Position numbers and translations under genes: made by a program
The notes under the pieces: model-generated
The model's input: only the letters and a program-made list of their open reading frames with translations
Database searches by the model: none
Told to the model about the DNA's origin: nothing
Assembly (NCBI GenBank): GCA_035547955.1
Contig: DASZTR010000143.1
Span: forward strand, 1-12,306
Reading direction: 5' to 3'
DNA length: 12,306 nucleotides
DNA from: Nitrososphaera sp035547955
Lineage (GTDB): Archaea > Thermoproteota > Nitrososphaeria > Nitrososphaerales > Nitrososphaeraceae
In this document: piece after piece, positions 1 to 6,078 of the stretch
Numbering within the stretch: position 1 is the first letter of the stretch
How the letters are laid out: each line of letters starts with the position of its first letter

Positions 1-2037
1 TATTGAAAGCACGTTTGGATCCTCTTTGTTGAACAGCAGCGCCTTGTGATCCTGCAGCACCTCCGAGTCCGTGCCCTGCCCAGGTATTGTGTAGTTGCCG
101 ACCAGCCTTGGGTCTGCGACATTGGAAACGTCAAAGAGCGCCAGTTTCACCCCGGTCGGAACTACGGTGCCATAGCCGTTGTCCTTTGTATCCTTGCCGA
201 TCCCGATTATGTGGTTCTCGTCGTAGGGGTGCAGGTAGGTAGAGTACCCAGGCAGCTTTAGCTCGCCGAGCACCTTTGGGGTGTCTGTCGAGAGGTCGAT
301 TACAAAGAACGGGTCTACCCTCTGAAATGTCACAAGGTACAGCCTGTCACCGATAAAGCGCGTAGAGTACATCATCTCGCCAGGCTGTATTTTTTCAAGC
401 TTGCCCACTGTCTGCATGGTCGCGTCGTCGAGCACGTACACATTACTGTAGAGACCAGACGAATAGAGCGAAGAGTACTCGACGGTGGTAGCCACCCGGA
501 GCCTGTTGCCGCTTTCGTCCATAGAGAACTGGTTTAGGAGCCTGCCAGGAACCTCGCCCCTTGCCTTGTAGTCAATCTCGCCGTCCGGCCCAATCGCTAT
601 CCTATGTATCACGGTCTTTGTAGAGTCCTTTTGCGCCTGCGCGTCATAGTCGGCAAGTGACCTCTGGATCTTGTCAAACAGCTGGGCCTTTTCAGACTCA
701 CCCATATTGTTGTACGTGTCCTCAAGCATTGTTGCAATCCTGTCCCACTTGTCATAGGCAGAAGGTATCGACGCGTCAGAGTCGACGGCCTTAATCTTAC
801 CCTGTGTGTCCTGCGGTAAGAGTGGGACTACTGCCGTAAAGAACCTGTCGCGGCCTGACTGCTCATAGTAATTGTACGGCAGGTATTTCTGGTAGGCGAT
901 GTAGATGCTGTCCGGCGACATATATAGAGTGGATGCAGGGCCCATCATGAACGTCTTGGAAATAACATCAGTATCGTCCTTCCCACCGCCGGACGGCGAT
1001 GACGAGAGACTTATCGAAGTCACGGTGTTAAAGTTGTAATACTGCTCAGGGTTCTTGAAGTAGTAGATGTCCGGCGCGACGACTGTCCTTGACGACTCGG
1101 TTATCTTGGGCACAAGCGGCTGACGGTAGTTGTACAGGTCGCTGGTAGTGACGAGGTACACGCGGTCGCCTATCATCCGTGCGTCATGGTACAGGCCGGT
1201 TGCGACATAGTCGTGTAAGGTCTTGGGATCTGACCTGTCAGAGACGTCGAGCAAGAGGGCGTGCGTCCTTGGCTCCGACACGGGCTGTGGCTCAAATCCG
1301 TACTGCGGGATTATGTAATCCTGCGTGTATTCGGTATAGAACACAACTAGCGTGTTGTTGTTCAAAAACATCTCTTGCAGGTACTGGCTTCCCTCCTTGA
1401 TGTCAAGGCCGACCTTGGCGACTACCTTGGCGTTTTCTGGCGGATAGACACGAGATATAGTGAGCTTGTCGCCAGACAGGACATAGGCGTACTTGCCGTC
1501 AACTTTTACAAAGTCCGGCTCGTCCACCCCTGACACTTGGTTGTTGGTGCCGGAGAAAGACAGGCTACCGCTGGTCCCGCTGCCGGCCAGCGCGGAATCG
1601 GCGGCACTCTTTTCAGTCGTTGAAGAAAGGGGCGCCGGCGGCATCATTGGTTGCCCTTGAGATGGAGAGCCATTCCTTGCAACTGCCGCCCCGCCGCCGA
1701 TATCATTGGAAAAGCCGCCTGAAGCGGACGAAAATGGTATCCCGGTCTGGACAGTCGCAAGCGCGTTGCGGTTTGCTTCGACGTTTGAGAGAAAAGTCCG
1801 TAATTCGTCAATCGACGAGAACTTGGCGATGTCCTGGCTTGCAGATGCCGTCGCAGCCATTACGGCGGCTGTGACCGGGGAGGTTGTGGTAGTGGTGTCA
1901 TTCCTATTCACAAATGCCGCAGGACCCGGAGCCCTGGTGGCGGAAATGCTGCCCCCAATAGACCCTAGTATGAGCACAAAGCCTATGGCAGCGGCGATTC
2001 CAATCCCGGCCATCCCATACATCGCATAACGCGCCAT
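1..2037 (-). CDS. Membrane-anchored/secreted protein with C-terminal beta-propeller (COG4880-like), 3' end beyond window
   Basis: An uninterrupted minus-strand reading frame of 679 codons runs off the left edge, so the C-terminus is missing. The protein opens with a hydrophobic segment (about residues 9-30) that fits a signal anchor or signal peptide. A Ser/Thr/Ala/Gly-rich stretch follows up to about residue 160. The hallmark GVDEPDFVKVDGKYAYVLSG begins at about residue 170. Beta-propeller sequence then continues to the edge, with late motifs such as GVKLALFDVSN and DHKALLF. These match archaeal secreted proteins with a beta-propeller distantly related to WD-40 repeats. The role is unknown; it is probably extracellular or envelope-bound. 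I chose ATG 2037 because a TTAATAAT TATA-like box lies about 32 nt upstream (2063-2072). An in-frame ATG at 2085 would add 16 residues but lacks a well-placed box. Family assignment is confident; function is not. Confidence 0.88.
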   Translation of the reverse strand, partial: MARYAMYGMAGIGIAAAIGFVLILGSIGGSISATRAPGPAAFVNRNDTTTTTSPVTAAVMAATASASQDIAKFSSIDELRTFLSNVEANRNALATVQTGIPFSSASGGFSNDIGGGAAVARNGSPSQGQPMMPPAPLSSTTEKSAADSALAGSGTSGSLSFSGTNNQVSGVDEPDFVKVDGKYAYVLSGDKLTISRVYPPENAKVVAKVGLDIKEGSQYLQEMFLNNNTLVVFYTEYTQDYIIPQYGFEPQPVSEPRTHALLLDVSDRSDPKTLHDYVATGLYHDARMIGDRVYLVTTSDLYNYRQPLVPKITESSRTVVAPDIYYFKNPEQYYNFNTVTSISLSSSPSGGGKDDTDVISKTFMMGPASTLYMSPDSIYIAYQKYLPYNYYEQSGRDRFFTAVVPLLPQDTQGKIKAVDSDASIPSAYDKWDRIATMLEDTYNNMGESEKAQLFDKIQRSLADYDAQAQKDSTKTVIHRIAIGPDGEIDYKARGEVPGRLLNQFSMDESGNRLRVATTVEYSSLYSSGLYSNVYVLDDATMQTVGKLEKIQPGEMMYSTRFIGDRLYLVTFQRVDPFFVIDLSTDTPKVLGELKLPGYSTYLHPYDENHIIGIGKDTKDNGYGTVVPTGVKLALFDVSNVADPRLVGNYTIPGQGTDSEVLQDHKALLFNKEDPNVLSI

Positions 2038-2062
2038 CTCTTGATTTCTGACCCCTCTGCAG

Positions 2063-2072
2063 TCATTATTAA
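2063..2072 (-). promoter_or_regulatory. TATA-like box for beta-propeller gene
   Basis: The minus strand reads ATTAATAATG here, centred about 32 nt before ATG 2037. That places transcription start a few bases before the ATG, which supports 2037 over the upstream ATG at 2085. This is inferred from spacing only. Confidence 0.4.
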
Positions 2073-2189
2073 TCAACCGATCCATCTTAATTCTACATTT
2101 TAGAACAGCAGGTTGAGCGCCCGCGTTCCACTTCTTGCGAGCGGATTCGACGTGCAACGTATTGATTTGCCAAAGGATATGATTTTTGC

Positions 2190-2210
2190 AAAAAATATTA
2201 TAAAATTTAC
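2190..2210. promoter_or_regulatory. AT-rich TATA-like core in divergent intergenic region
   Basis: The stretch AAAATATTATAAAATTTAC is the strongest TATA-like sequence in the roughly 300-bp space between the divergent beta-propeller and SIMPL genes. If used rightwards, transcription would start near 2225-2235. That gives a leader of about 100 nt containing the inverted repeats at 2233-2294. A weaker box (CTTAGTTAC, 2303-2311) sits nearer to the SIMPL start. Which one is used cannot be decided from sequence. Confidence 0.4.
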
Positions 2211-2232
2211 AAAATGTCTCCTGCGATTTCGT

Positions 2233-2246
2233 TAGTCAACTGACTA
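2233..2246. promoter_or_regulatory. 14-bp dyad TAGTCA-AC-TGACTA
   Basis: A perfect 6-bp inverted repeat with a 2-bp centre lies upstream of the SIMPL gene, just downstream of the AT-rich core. The size and symmetry fit an operator for a dimeric regulator. The half-sites share TGAC/GTCA with the TetR operator near 4884, but orientation and spacing differ, so a link to that regulator is only a guess. Confidence 0.35.
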
Positions 2247-2256
2247 TCAAGGCATC

Positions 2257-2294
2257 CGTTCTGGAACGCAGAACGACTTTTGGAACGCGTTCTG
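2257..2294. repeat. Overlapping inverted repeats CGTTCTG / CAGAACG / CGTTCTG before SIMPL gene
   Basis: CGTTCTG (2257-2263) and CAGAACG (2269-2275) form a perfect 7-bp inverted repeat with a 5-nt loop. A second CGTTCTG (2288-2294) can pair with the same CAGAACG across 12 nt. GGAACG occurs at 2263-2268 and 2282-2287, and GAACGCGTTC (2283-2292) is itself a perfect 10-bp palindrome. In RNA these would be mutually exclusive hairpins; in DNA they could be tandem operator sites. They lie 43-80 bp before the SIMPL ATG. Confidence 0.55.
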
Positions 2295-2336
2295 AAGCCT
2301 AGACTTAGTTACTCTGCCCTTGTAATACAAGCCGTC

Positions 2337-3200
2337 ATGTCATACGACAACCAAGACAACAAAAAGGACAAACGCAACCTAGTGCTGATTGCAGGGATAC
2401 TTGCAATCGGCCTCGTGGCAGCCAGCGTATTTGGCGGCCAGTCAATAATAACCACGGCAGCTGCGCAACAACAGGTTCAGCAGCCAGGCGGGCAGAACGA
2501 CAACGACGAAAATAATAATGCAAAGTCCCCGACAATAAGCACTTCGGGGACGGCGACTACCAGCATCAACCCTGATAAAGTCAGCGTAAGCATAGGTGTC
2601 GAGACGAACAGCACCAACGCCAAAGACGCGGCGGCCGCAAACGCCAAACTGATGCAGCAGGTCATTGACGCCCTCAAGGCGCTAGGCATCACAGACAGCC
2701 AGATTGCCACCAGCTATTACAGCATCTATCCGATATACGACAAGGTAAGCCCAGTGTGCATCGACATCTACCCACAGCCTCCAGACTGCAAGCCAAGGAG
2801 TGAGGTCACAGGGTACAGGGTAGTTAACTCCCTTACTGTCACGGTTGACGCCGCAGGCTCTGACGTCGGCAAGATAATCGACGCGGCGGTGGGAGCAGGG
2901 GCCAACAGTGTAAACAGCGCGTCGTTCTTTGTCTCCGATGCAAAGCAACAGGAAATCCGTGAGGGCCTTATCAAGATGGCAATCGACAACGCCAAGAGCC
3001 GTGCCGACAGGGCTGCGGATGCAGTAGGCATGAACGTCACGGGCGTCCAGTCGATAAACCTCAACGACGTCTACTTCCCGGTCATCTACAAGGACTTTGC
3101 TGAGGCGGCGGTGGGCGGTTCTCCCGTGCCGTCAACCCAGATACTCCCGGGCCAGCAGCAAGTCACGATGAACGTTCAAGTAGTCTTTACGATGGGCTGA
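2337..3200 (+). CDS. SIMPL-domain (DUF541) exported protein
   Basis: The product has 287 residues. Residues about 13-35 form a hydrophobic helix after a Lys/Asp/Asn-rich N-terminus (a signal peptide or anchor), followed by a Gln/Asn-rich linker. From about residue 65 the SIMPL (DUF541, YggE-like) domain begins with TISTSGTATTSINPDKVSVS, contains GYRVVNSLTVTV, and ends with VTMNVQVVFTMG. Family members are periplasmic or outer-surface proteins of poorly defined role. Two cysteines in VCIDIYPQPPDC could form a disulphide outside the cell (inference). I chose ATG 2337; the frame is open back to TTG 2280, but those 19 residues precede the natural charged N-terminus and overlap the inverted repeats. 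A T7 tract follows the stop by about 48 nt. The gene is divergent from the beta-propeller gene, so both surface proteins may share control. Confidence 0.9.
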   Translation: MSYDNQDNKKDKRNLVLIAGILAIGLVAASVFGGQSIITTAAAQQQVQQPGGQNDNDENNNAKSPTISTSGTATTSINPDKVSVSIGVETNSTNAKDAAAANAKLMQQVIDALKALGITDSQIATSYYSIYPIYDKVSPVCIDIYPQPPDCKPRSEVTGYRVVNSLTVTVDAAGSDVGKIIDAAVGAGANSVNSASFFVSDAKQQEIREGLIKMAIDNAKSRADRAADAVGMNVTGVQSINLNDVYFPVIYKDFAEAAVGGSPVPSTQILPGQQQVTMNVQVVFTMG

Positions 3201-3240
3201 GGTGGTAGCAAAAGGCAACAGGCGGCTCCTCATCTCTCCC

Positions 3241-3254
3241 CTCCCCCTTTTTTT
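3241..3254 (+). terminator. T-tract terminator after SIMPL gene
   Basis: A pyrimidine run ends in seven consecutive T (3248-3254), about 48 nt after the SIMPL stop codon. T-tracts without a strong hairpin are the usual archaeal intrinsic termination signal. Confidence 0.5.
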
Positions 3255-3263
3255 ATCACTCTT

Positions 3264-3452
3264 TCATTCCAGAAATTTGTAAAGTTTGATCCGTTTTTTA
3301 AGAAGACCTATCTCCTCGTCCTTGGCCTTTAGCTTTTCTTTCAGCCTAGCTATCTCTTCTAACAACTCTTGCTTGCTCTTGTTGTTGTTTTCGGCATGTC
3401 TGTAGCCAGAAACGGCCATCGGCAATAGTCGCACTGCAGAAAGAAAAGGCAT
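3264..3452 (-). CDS. Small coiled-coil protein, unknown function
   Basis: This 62-residue minus-strand ORF converges on the SIMPL gene. About 36 residues from the middle to the C-terminus (KSKQELLEEIARLKEKLKAK and onward) form a highly charged helix with leucine/isoleucine heptads, typical of a short coiled coil or leucine zipper. The composition looks like real coding sequence. The frame also allows ATG 3419, giving 51 residues starting MAVSGYRHAEN. A TATA-like CTAAATTAAA near 3480-3488 suits ATG 3452, while GTAAATTT near 3464-3471 suits ATG 3419, so the start is uncertain. No family is recognised. It may dimerise, but a partner or DNA-binding region is not visible. Confidence 0.55.
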   Translation of the reverse strand: MPFLSAVRLLPMAVSGYRHAENNNKSKQELLEEIARLKEKLKAKDEEIGLLKKRIKLYKFLE

Positions 3453-3557
3453 CGACAGCTGCCAAATTTACCCCCAGCTTTAATTTAGCTGATAATTCTT
3501 ATGTTAGACATTACCTGTGATATATACGCTAGTTCAAGGTGTATTGGTGTATATTCA

Positions 3558-3721
3558 GCAGAGAAATTTAAGCTGGACGAGGAATAGAGGCTTTCATGAA
3601 TGGCAATGAGCTGGAGGTACGAAGATATCAATCGACTGGATAATGAAATAGAAGAATCGCAAGGTTTTTGCGAAATCCTGGTCAACAATCGTACTTAAAG
3701 GCAGAGAATTTAAGCACGAGG
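3558..3721. repeat. Imperfect direct repeat pair GCAGAGAA(A)TTTAAGC..ACGAGG
   Basis: The copy at 3558-3582 reads GCAGAGAAATTTAAGC, then TGG, then ACGAGG. The copy at 3701-3721 reads GCAGAGAATTTAAGC followed directly by ACGAGG. They differ by a 1-nt and a 3-nt indel. Each carries a TATA-like AATTTAAG core. The first copy is correctly spaced (about 32 nt) before the short ORF at 3600. Confidence 0.5.
3600..3698 (+). CDS. Possible short ORF, 32 residues
   Basis: The ORF starts MAMSWRYEDINRLDNEIEES and ends in NNRT, with a helix-prone acidic composition. A TATA-like element inside the first direct repeat lies about 32 nt upstream, as expected for a leaderless archaeal gene. An in-frame stop sits just before the ATG. 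No family is recognised. It could equally be a gene fragment or chance ORF. Confidence 0.22.
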   Translation: MAMSWRYEDINRLDNEIEESQGFCEILVNNRT

Positions 3722-3777
3722 GCGCGTCGTTGCAATCTTTGCCCCTGTTGTTCCTACGATGAGTCCTTGGAATAAGC

Positions 3778-3963
3778 ATGAGAGAAATGCGACAAAAAGC
3801 GGAGCAAAAACATAGTGAAATGTGCTCAGACACAAATTCAGGTGGTTTGAAACGTAAAAAAGAGGATGAGCCAAGACAGAGTGCATTTCAGGTTAGGCTT
3901 ACAGACAGCTTGTTAAAGGATCCGCGCCAATGGGCTTTTTGCTTTAGCCGGATCTATATCTGA
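3778..3963 (+). CDS. Doubtful 61-residue basic ORF
   Basis: The ORF has a Lys/Arg/Glu-rich first half and contains FQVRLTDSLLKDPRQWAF near its end. No family is recognised. Its 3' part overlaps the nested inverted repeat at 3891-3979, so the codons there may reflect RNA or DNA structure rather than protein selection. An in-frame stop separates it from upstream sequence. I list it because it is the longest plus-strand frame in the gap. Confidence 0.22.
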   Translation: MREMRQKAEQKHSEMCSDTNSGGLKRKKEDEPRQSAFQVRLTDSLLKDPRQWAFCFSRIYI

Positions 3964-3986
3964 GCTTCCCAAGCCTAACTTTTTTT
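3891..3986 (+). ncRNA. Nested inverted-repeat structure ending in T7, candidate structured RNA or terminator
   Basis: GTTAGGCTT (3892-3900) pairs perfectly with AAGCCTAAC (3971-3979). Inside it, CAGA (3902-3905) pairs with TCTG (3959-3962), and GATCCG (3919-3924) pairs with CGGATC (3949-3954). The helices are co-linear and give one long imperfect hairpin of about 88 nt. Seven T follow immediately (3980-3986). This fits the 3' end of a structured non-coding RNA with its terminator, or a long-stem terminator. It does not fold as a tRNA and has no T-loop motif. Expression is unproven. Confidence 0.4.
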
Positions 3987-4042
3987 ATTATAACTCATGT
4001 TTTTCGCACAAAGTAACACAGATACAGAATCTTTTTTCTGAA

Positions 4043-4052
4043 TTCTTAATAC
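4043..4052 (+). promoter_or_regulatory. TATA-like box for the 4078 gene
   Basis: TCTTAATACT is centred about 30 nt before ATG 4078, the usual distance for a near-leaderless archaeal transcript. The nearby TATATA at 4062-4067 is too close to the ATG to serve that start. Confidence 0.4.
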
Positions 4053-4077
4053 TGATTTTTGTATATACTTTGCACAT

Positions 4078-4275
4078 ATGGGGCTACTAACATGGATAGT
4101 GCTCGGAGTAGTAATTCTTGCCATCATTGGCCTTGGTTGGCAGACCTTCCTTTCCGGCCTAGTCCAAGGGGCCAAAAAGATCGCCGAAAACCCCATCATA
4201 CAGAACATGACAAACGCAACTAAGGACAGGTCGGAGAACCTGACTGGCGATATAGTGATAACGAGGCTCTTGTAA
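4078..4275 (+). CDS. Small single-helix membrane protein, unknown function
   Basis: The 65-residue product has one strong N-terminal transmembrane helix (about residues 3-25, TWIVLGVVILAIIGLGW). A polar C-terminal segment follows, with IAENPIIQNMTNATKDRSEN. No catalytic motif or known family is visible. The RNase HI gene starts 10 nt after its stop, which suggests co-transcription from the TATA-like box at 4043-4052. ATG 4078 is the only sensible start. The clean hydrophobic helix and tight spacing to a real gene support coding status. A functional link to RNase HI would be unusual, and nothing in the sequence explains one. Confidence 0.68.
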   Translation: MGLLTWIVLGVVILAIIGLGWQTFLSGLVQGAKKIAENPIIQNMTNATKDRSENLTGDIVITRLL

Positions 4276-4285
4276 CAACAAAGGT

Positions 4286-4756
4286 GTGAGCGAAACTGCT
4301 GCTATTTTCGAGGTCAATTTTGACGGCCTCTGCCTGCCCAAAAACCCGGGCGGCGTTGCGTGCTATGCATATCTCGTCAAAAAAGGCGGCAGACTCGTAC
4401 ACAGCGACTATGGACTAGCAGCAGAGCCGTCAGCGTACTCTACTAACAACATCGCCGAGTACACCGCCCTTATAAAGGCCCTTGAATGGCTTGACGGAAA
4501 TGGGCACACATCCAACAAAATCGAGGTAAGAGGCGACTCGCAGCTGGTAGTCAAACAGATGAACGGCGAATTCCGCGTAAAGAACAAGCAGATAATCCCG
4601 CTCTTTCAAAAGGCCTCACTCTTGAGAAAAAAATTCCACGACATTTCGATAATTTGGGTTCCAAGGGAGCAGAACAGTGAAGCAGACAAATTGAGTGAAA
4701 AAGCATACAACAATGCGCTGCTAGAAAACCCGGGCCTTTTGGATATGATAAAATAA
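4286..4756 (+). CDS. rnhA: Ribonuclease HI
   Basis: This 156-residue RNase H fold protein cleaves the RNA strand of RNA-DNA hybrids (R-loops, RNA primers). The four expected acidic active-site residues are all present: Asp13 (NFDG), Glu58 (NNIAEYTAL), Asp84 (RGDSQLVV) and Asp134 (PREQNSEADKLSEKA). The basic protrusion of E. coli RNase HI appears to be absent, as in archaeal/actinobacterial short forms. The start is GTG at 4286; the frame upstream belongs to the preceding gene, and AAGGTG just before gives only a weak Shine-Dalgarno match. It is probably translated from a transcript shared with the small membrane protein. The downstream 199 bp lead to the TetR gene and hold its operator; the 25-codon frame at 4807-4884 there is not convincing. 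Confidence 0.93.
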   Translation: MSETAAIFEVNFDGLCLPKNPGGVACYAYLVKKGGRLVHSDYGLAAEPSAYSTNNIAEYTALIKALEWLDGNGHTSNKIEVRGDSQLVVKQMNGEFRVKNKQIIPLFQKASLLRKKFHDISIIWVPREQNSEADKLSEKAYNNALLENPGLLDMIK

Positions 4757-4868
4757 AAAGCAGTTTCACACAAAAACTAACTTTGTCTGAATAAACCGAG
4801 AACGACATGTACGAGAATCACGTCTTGGCGGCATGGTCGTCAGCTGAACCTTTGTTCATCACCCTCCC

Positions 4869-4897
4869 TCAGTCAGAAAAATGACTGACCAGTCAGT
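4869..4897. promoter_or_regulatory. TetR-type operator: overlapping palindromes
   Basis: ACTGAC-CA-GTCAGT (4884-4897) is a perfect 14-bp palindrome of the size and TGAC...GTCA style typical of TetR-family operators. It overlaps a second dyad, TCAGTCA (4869-4875) with TGACTGA (4882-4888). The sites sit 60-90 bp before the regulator's ATG and directly upstream of a CTTATTA TATA-like box (4901-4907). Binding there would block transcription-factor access, which predicts autorepression. Confidence 0.65.
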
Positions 4898-4941
4898 ATG
4901 CTTATTACCCCCCGCTAGAACTATTTACTATGAGCATTCAG

Positions 4942-4946
4942 GGAGG
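4942..4946 (+). promoter_or_regulatory. Shine-Dalgarno site for TetR gene
   Basis: GGAGG lies 9 nt before ATG 4956. It fixes the start at 4956 rather than the upstream in-frame ATG at 4881, which would fall inside the operator. It is one of the few clear ribosome-binding sites in this window and implies a leadered transcript. Confidence 0.7.
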
Positions 4947-4955
4947 GGTCTTGGA

Positions 4956-5546
4956 ATGCCCAAGGTGACGAGCGCCCACAAGGCAGAAGTGCGCGACAGG
5001 ATAATCCAGGCCGCAATAGAGAGTTTTTCACAAACTGGCTACGACAAGACCAAGATGGACGACATTGCGCGGAGGCTTGGCCTTAGCAAAGGCACGCTGT
5101 ACCTGTACTTCAAGAGCAAAAATGACCTCTTTCTTGCGATCTGCGAGATGAGCATGAAGGACAACGACACTCAAGACGCGCATTTATTCACAAAGAAAGA
5201 AAATGCCGCCTCTGACGCAGAAGAGATTTATGACAATATCCGCCGGCGCGAACGCGGAAACGACAGGGTGATGCTGGAGATGGTAGTCGAATCCACCCGC
5301 AATCCCCGGCTCAAAAAGGCGATGTACGAGCACTACCTGCGAGTCCACGAGCACGTCCTTGAAGGCGTGAAGAAAAAGATTGATCAGGGTTTTATTAGAA
5401 AAGACGTAGACGCCTCCGGTCTTGCGATAGCGCTCGTCGCGCTCTATGACGGCCTTGCCGTCAACAGGATGCTCGGTGTGAGCGATTCGGTGAACAAAAA
5501 GGCGTGGGTGGCGATGCTAAAAGCGGTCATCGCCGGCTCAAGTTAG
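4956..5546 (+). CDS. TetR/AcrR family transcriptional regulator
   Basis: This 196-residue dimeric repressor-type protein has the canonical N-terminal TetR helix-turn-helix at about residues 12-56. Signatures include AAIESFSQTGYDKTKMDDIA and LGLSKGTLYLYFKSKNDLF. The C-terminal ligand-binding and dimerisation half (about 60-196) is helical and has no recognisable ligand signature. ATG 4956 is chosen because of the GGAGG site. The frame is open to ATG 4881, but that would translate the operator. The palindromes at 4869-4897 predict autoregulation. There is no adjacent transporter or enzyme to act on: upstream is RNase HI and downstream a convergent cyclophilin whose stop codon abuts this one. 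Its targets are therefore elsewhere or only itself. TetR proteins are common in bacteria and fewer in archaea. Confidence 0.92.
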   Translation: MPKVTSAHKAEVRDRIIQAAIESFSQTGYDKTKMDDIARRLGLSKGTLYLYFKSKNDLFLAICEMSMKDNDTQDAHLFTKKENAASDAEEIYDNIRRRERGNDRVMLEMVVESTRNPRLKKAMYEHYLRVHEHVLEGVKKKIDQGFIRKDVDASGLAIALVALYDGLAVNRMLGVSDSVNKKAWVAMLKAVIAGSS

Positions 5547-6035
5547 CTAGTCGCTGTAAGTGACTTTTACCATCCTAGCCTGCTCTGGATCTATTGGAGC
5601 GTCGTTTGCGTCCCTCTTAAGGGCGGCTATTTTGTCCACTGCGTCCATTCCCGAAGTCACCTTACCGAACACAGTGTACTGGCCGTCTAGAAAGTTAGAG
5701 TCTTTTAGGACGATAAAAAACTGCGATCCAGCGCTGTTCGGATCCGTAGACCTTGCCATCGACAGCACTCCCCTGGAATGCTTGGTCTTGTTGAACTCCG
5801 CCTTGACGGTCCACCCCGGACCTCCGGTTCCCCACCGACCCTTCTTTGAGGCGTCCTTTGTAAGCGGATCGCCCCCCTGTATCACAAAGCCTGGCACTAT
5901 CCTGTGGAACAGCGTGCCATCAAAATAGCCGCTAGTAGCAAGCTTTTTGAAATTCTCGACGTGCTTTGGTGCGACGTCTGGCATGAACTCGATTGCAATG
6001 TCGCCGTGTTTTGTCTGGATTTTGGCAGTTGGCAT
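5547..6035 (-). CDS. Peptidyl-prolyl cis-trans isomerase, cyclophilin type
   Basis: This 162-residue single-domain cytosolic cyclophilin would catalyse cis-trans isomerisation of Xaa-Pro bonds in protein folding. Family signatures are GDIAIEFMPDVAPKHVENF, FHRIVPGFVIQGGD (catalytic Arg45 with Phe50 and Gln53) and NSAGSQFFIVLKDSNFLDG. The Trp that binds cyclosporin in eukaryotic forms is Phe here, as in many prokaryotic members. I chose ATG 6035, giving MPTAKIQTKHGDI, the usual cyclophilin beginning. GTG 6059 would add eight residues but sits only about 10 nt from the TATA-like element at 6066-6074. The length is normal and all core motifs are present. It is convergent with the TetR gene with no spacer, and divergent from a small Cys-rich gene. 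Confidence 0.94.
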   Translation of the reverse strand: MPTAKIQTKHGDIAIEFMPDVAPKHVENFKKLATSGYFDGTLFHRIVPGFVIQGGDPLTKDASKKGRWGTGGPGWTVKAEFNKTKHSRGVLSMARSTDPNSAGSQFFIVLKDSNFLDGQYTVFGKVTSGMDAVDKIAALKRDANDAPIDPEQARMVKVTYSD

Positions 6036-6062
6036 ATAATACTGATCCGCAGTTGCCACTGC

Positions 6063-6078
6063 CAGGTATTTGAACCTG
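6063..6078. promoter_or_regulatory. Palindromic TATA-like element between divergent genes
   Basis: CAGGT-ATTTGA-ACCTG is a perfect 5-bp inverted repeat around an AT core. Read left it presents TTCAAATAC, about 35 nt before the cyclophilin ATG 6035. Read right it presents GTATTTGAA, about 26 nt before ATG 6095. It may act as a shared bidirectional core promoter. On the minus strand it mimics a tRNA T-loop (GGTTCAAAT), but no tRNA surrounds it. Confidence 0.4.

Larger units (their letters stand above)
3453..4077. other. Gene-poor, AT-richer gap with repeats and weak ORFs
   Basis: These 625 bases are visibly richer in A+T than the flanking genes and hold no confident gene. They contain an imperfect direct repeat (3558-3582 and 3701-3721), two or three short plus-strand ORFs of doubtful status, and a nested inverted repeat ending in T7 (3891-3986). 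No tRNA, transposase or recognisable pseudogene was found. It may be a remnant of an inserted or decayed element, or a non-coding RNA locus. This is inference. Confidence 0.5.

Noticed and set aside
1620..2029. Overlapping plus-strand ORFs of 84 and 107 residues opposite the beta-propeller gene
   Set aside because: They mirror the low-complexity Ser/Thr/Ala linker and signal anchor of the minus-strand gene and have no promoter or motif.
2233..2246. TAGTCA-AC-TGACTA as a second binding site of the TetR regulator at 4956
   Set aside because: Half-sites share TGAC/GTCA but in the opposite arrangement and spacing from the operator at 4884-4897, so the link is not supported.
3485..3833. Two minus-strand ORFs of 67 and 79 residues in the gap
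   Set aside because: Composition is Ser/Leu/Phe-rich without periodicity or motif, the two overlap each other, and neither has a well-placed TATA box. They look like chance frames.
3891..3986. MITE or IS terminal inverted repeats
   Set aside because: The arms are only 9 bp with about 70 bp between them, no target-site duplication was found, and the T7 tract at one end fits an RNA 3' end better.
4807..4884. 25-codon ORF before the TetR operator
   Set aside because: Too short, no motif, and its end runs into the operator palindromes.
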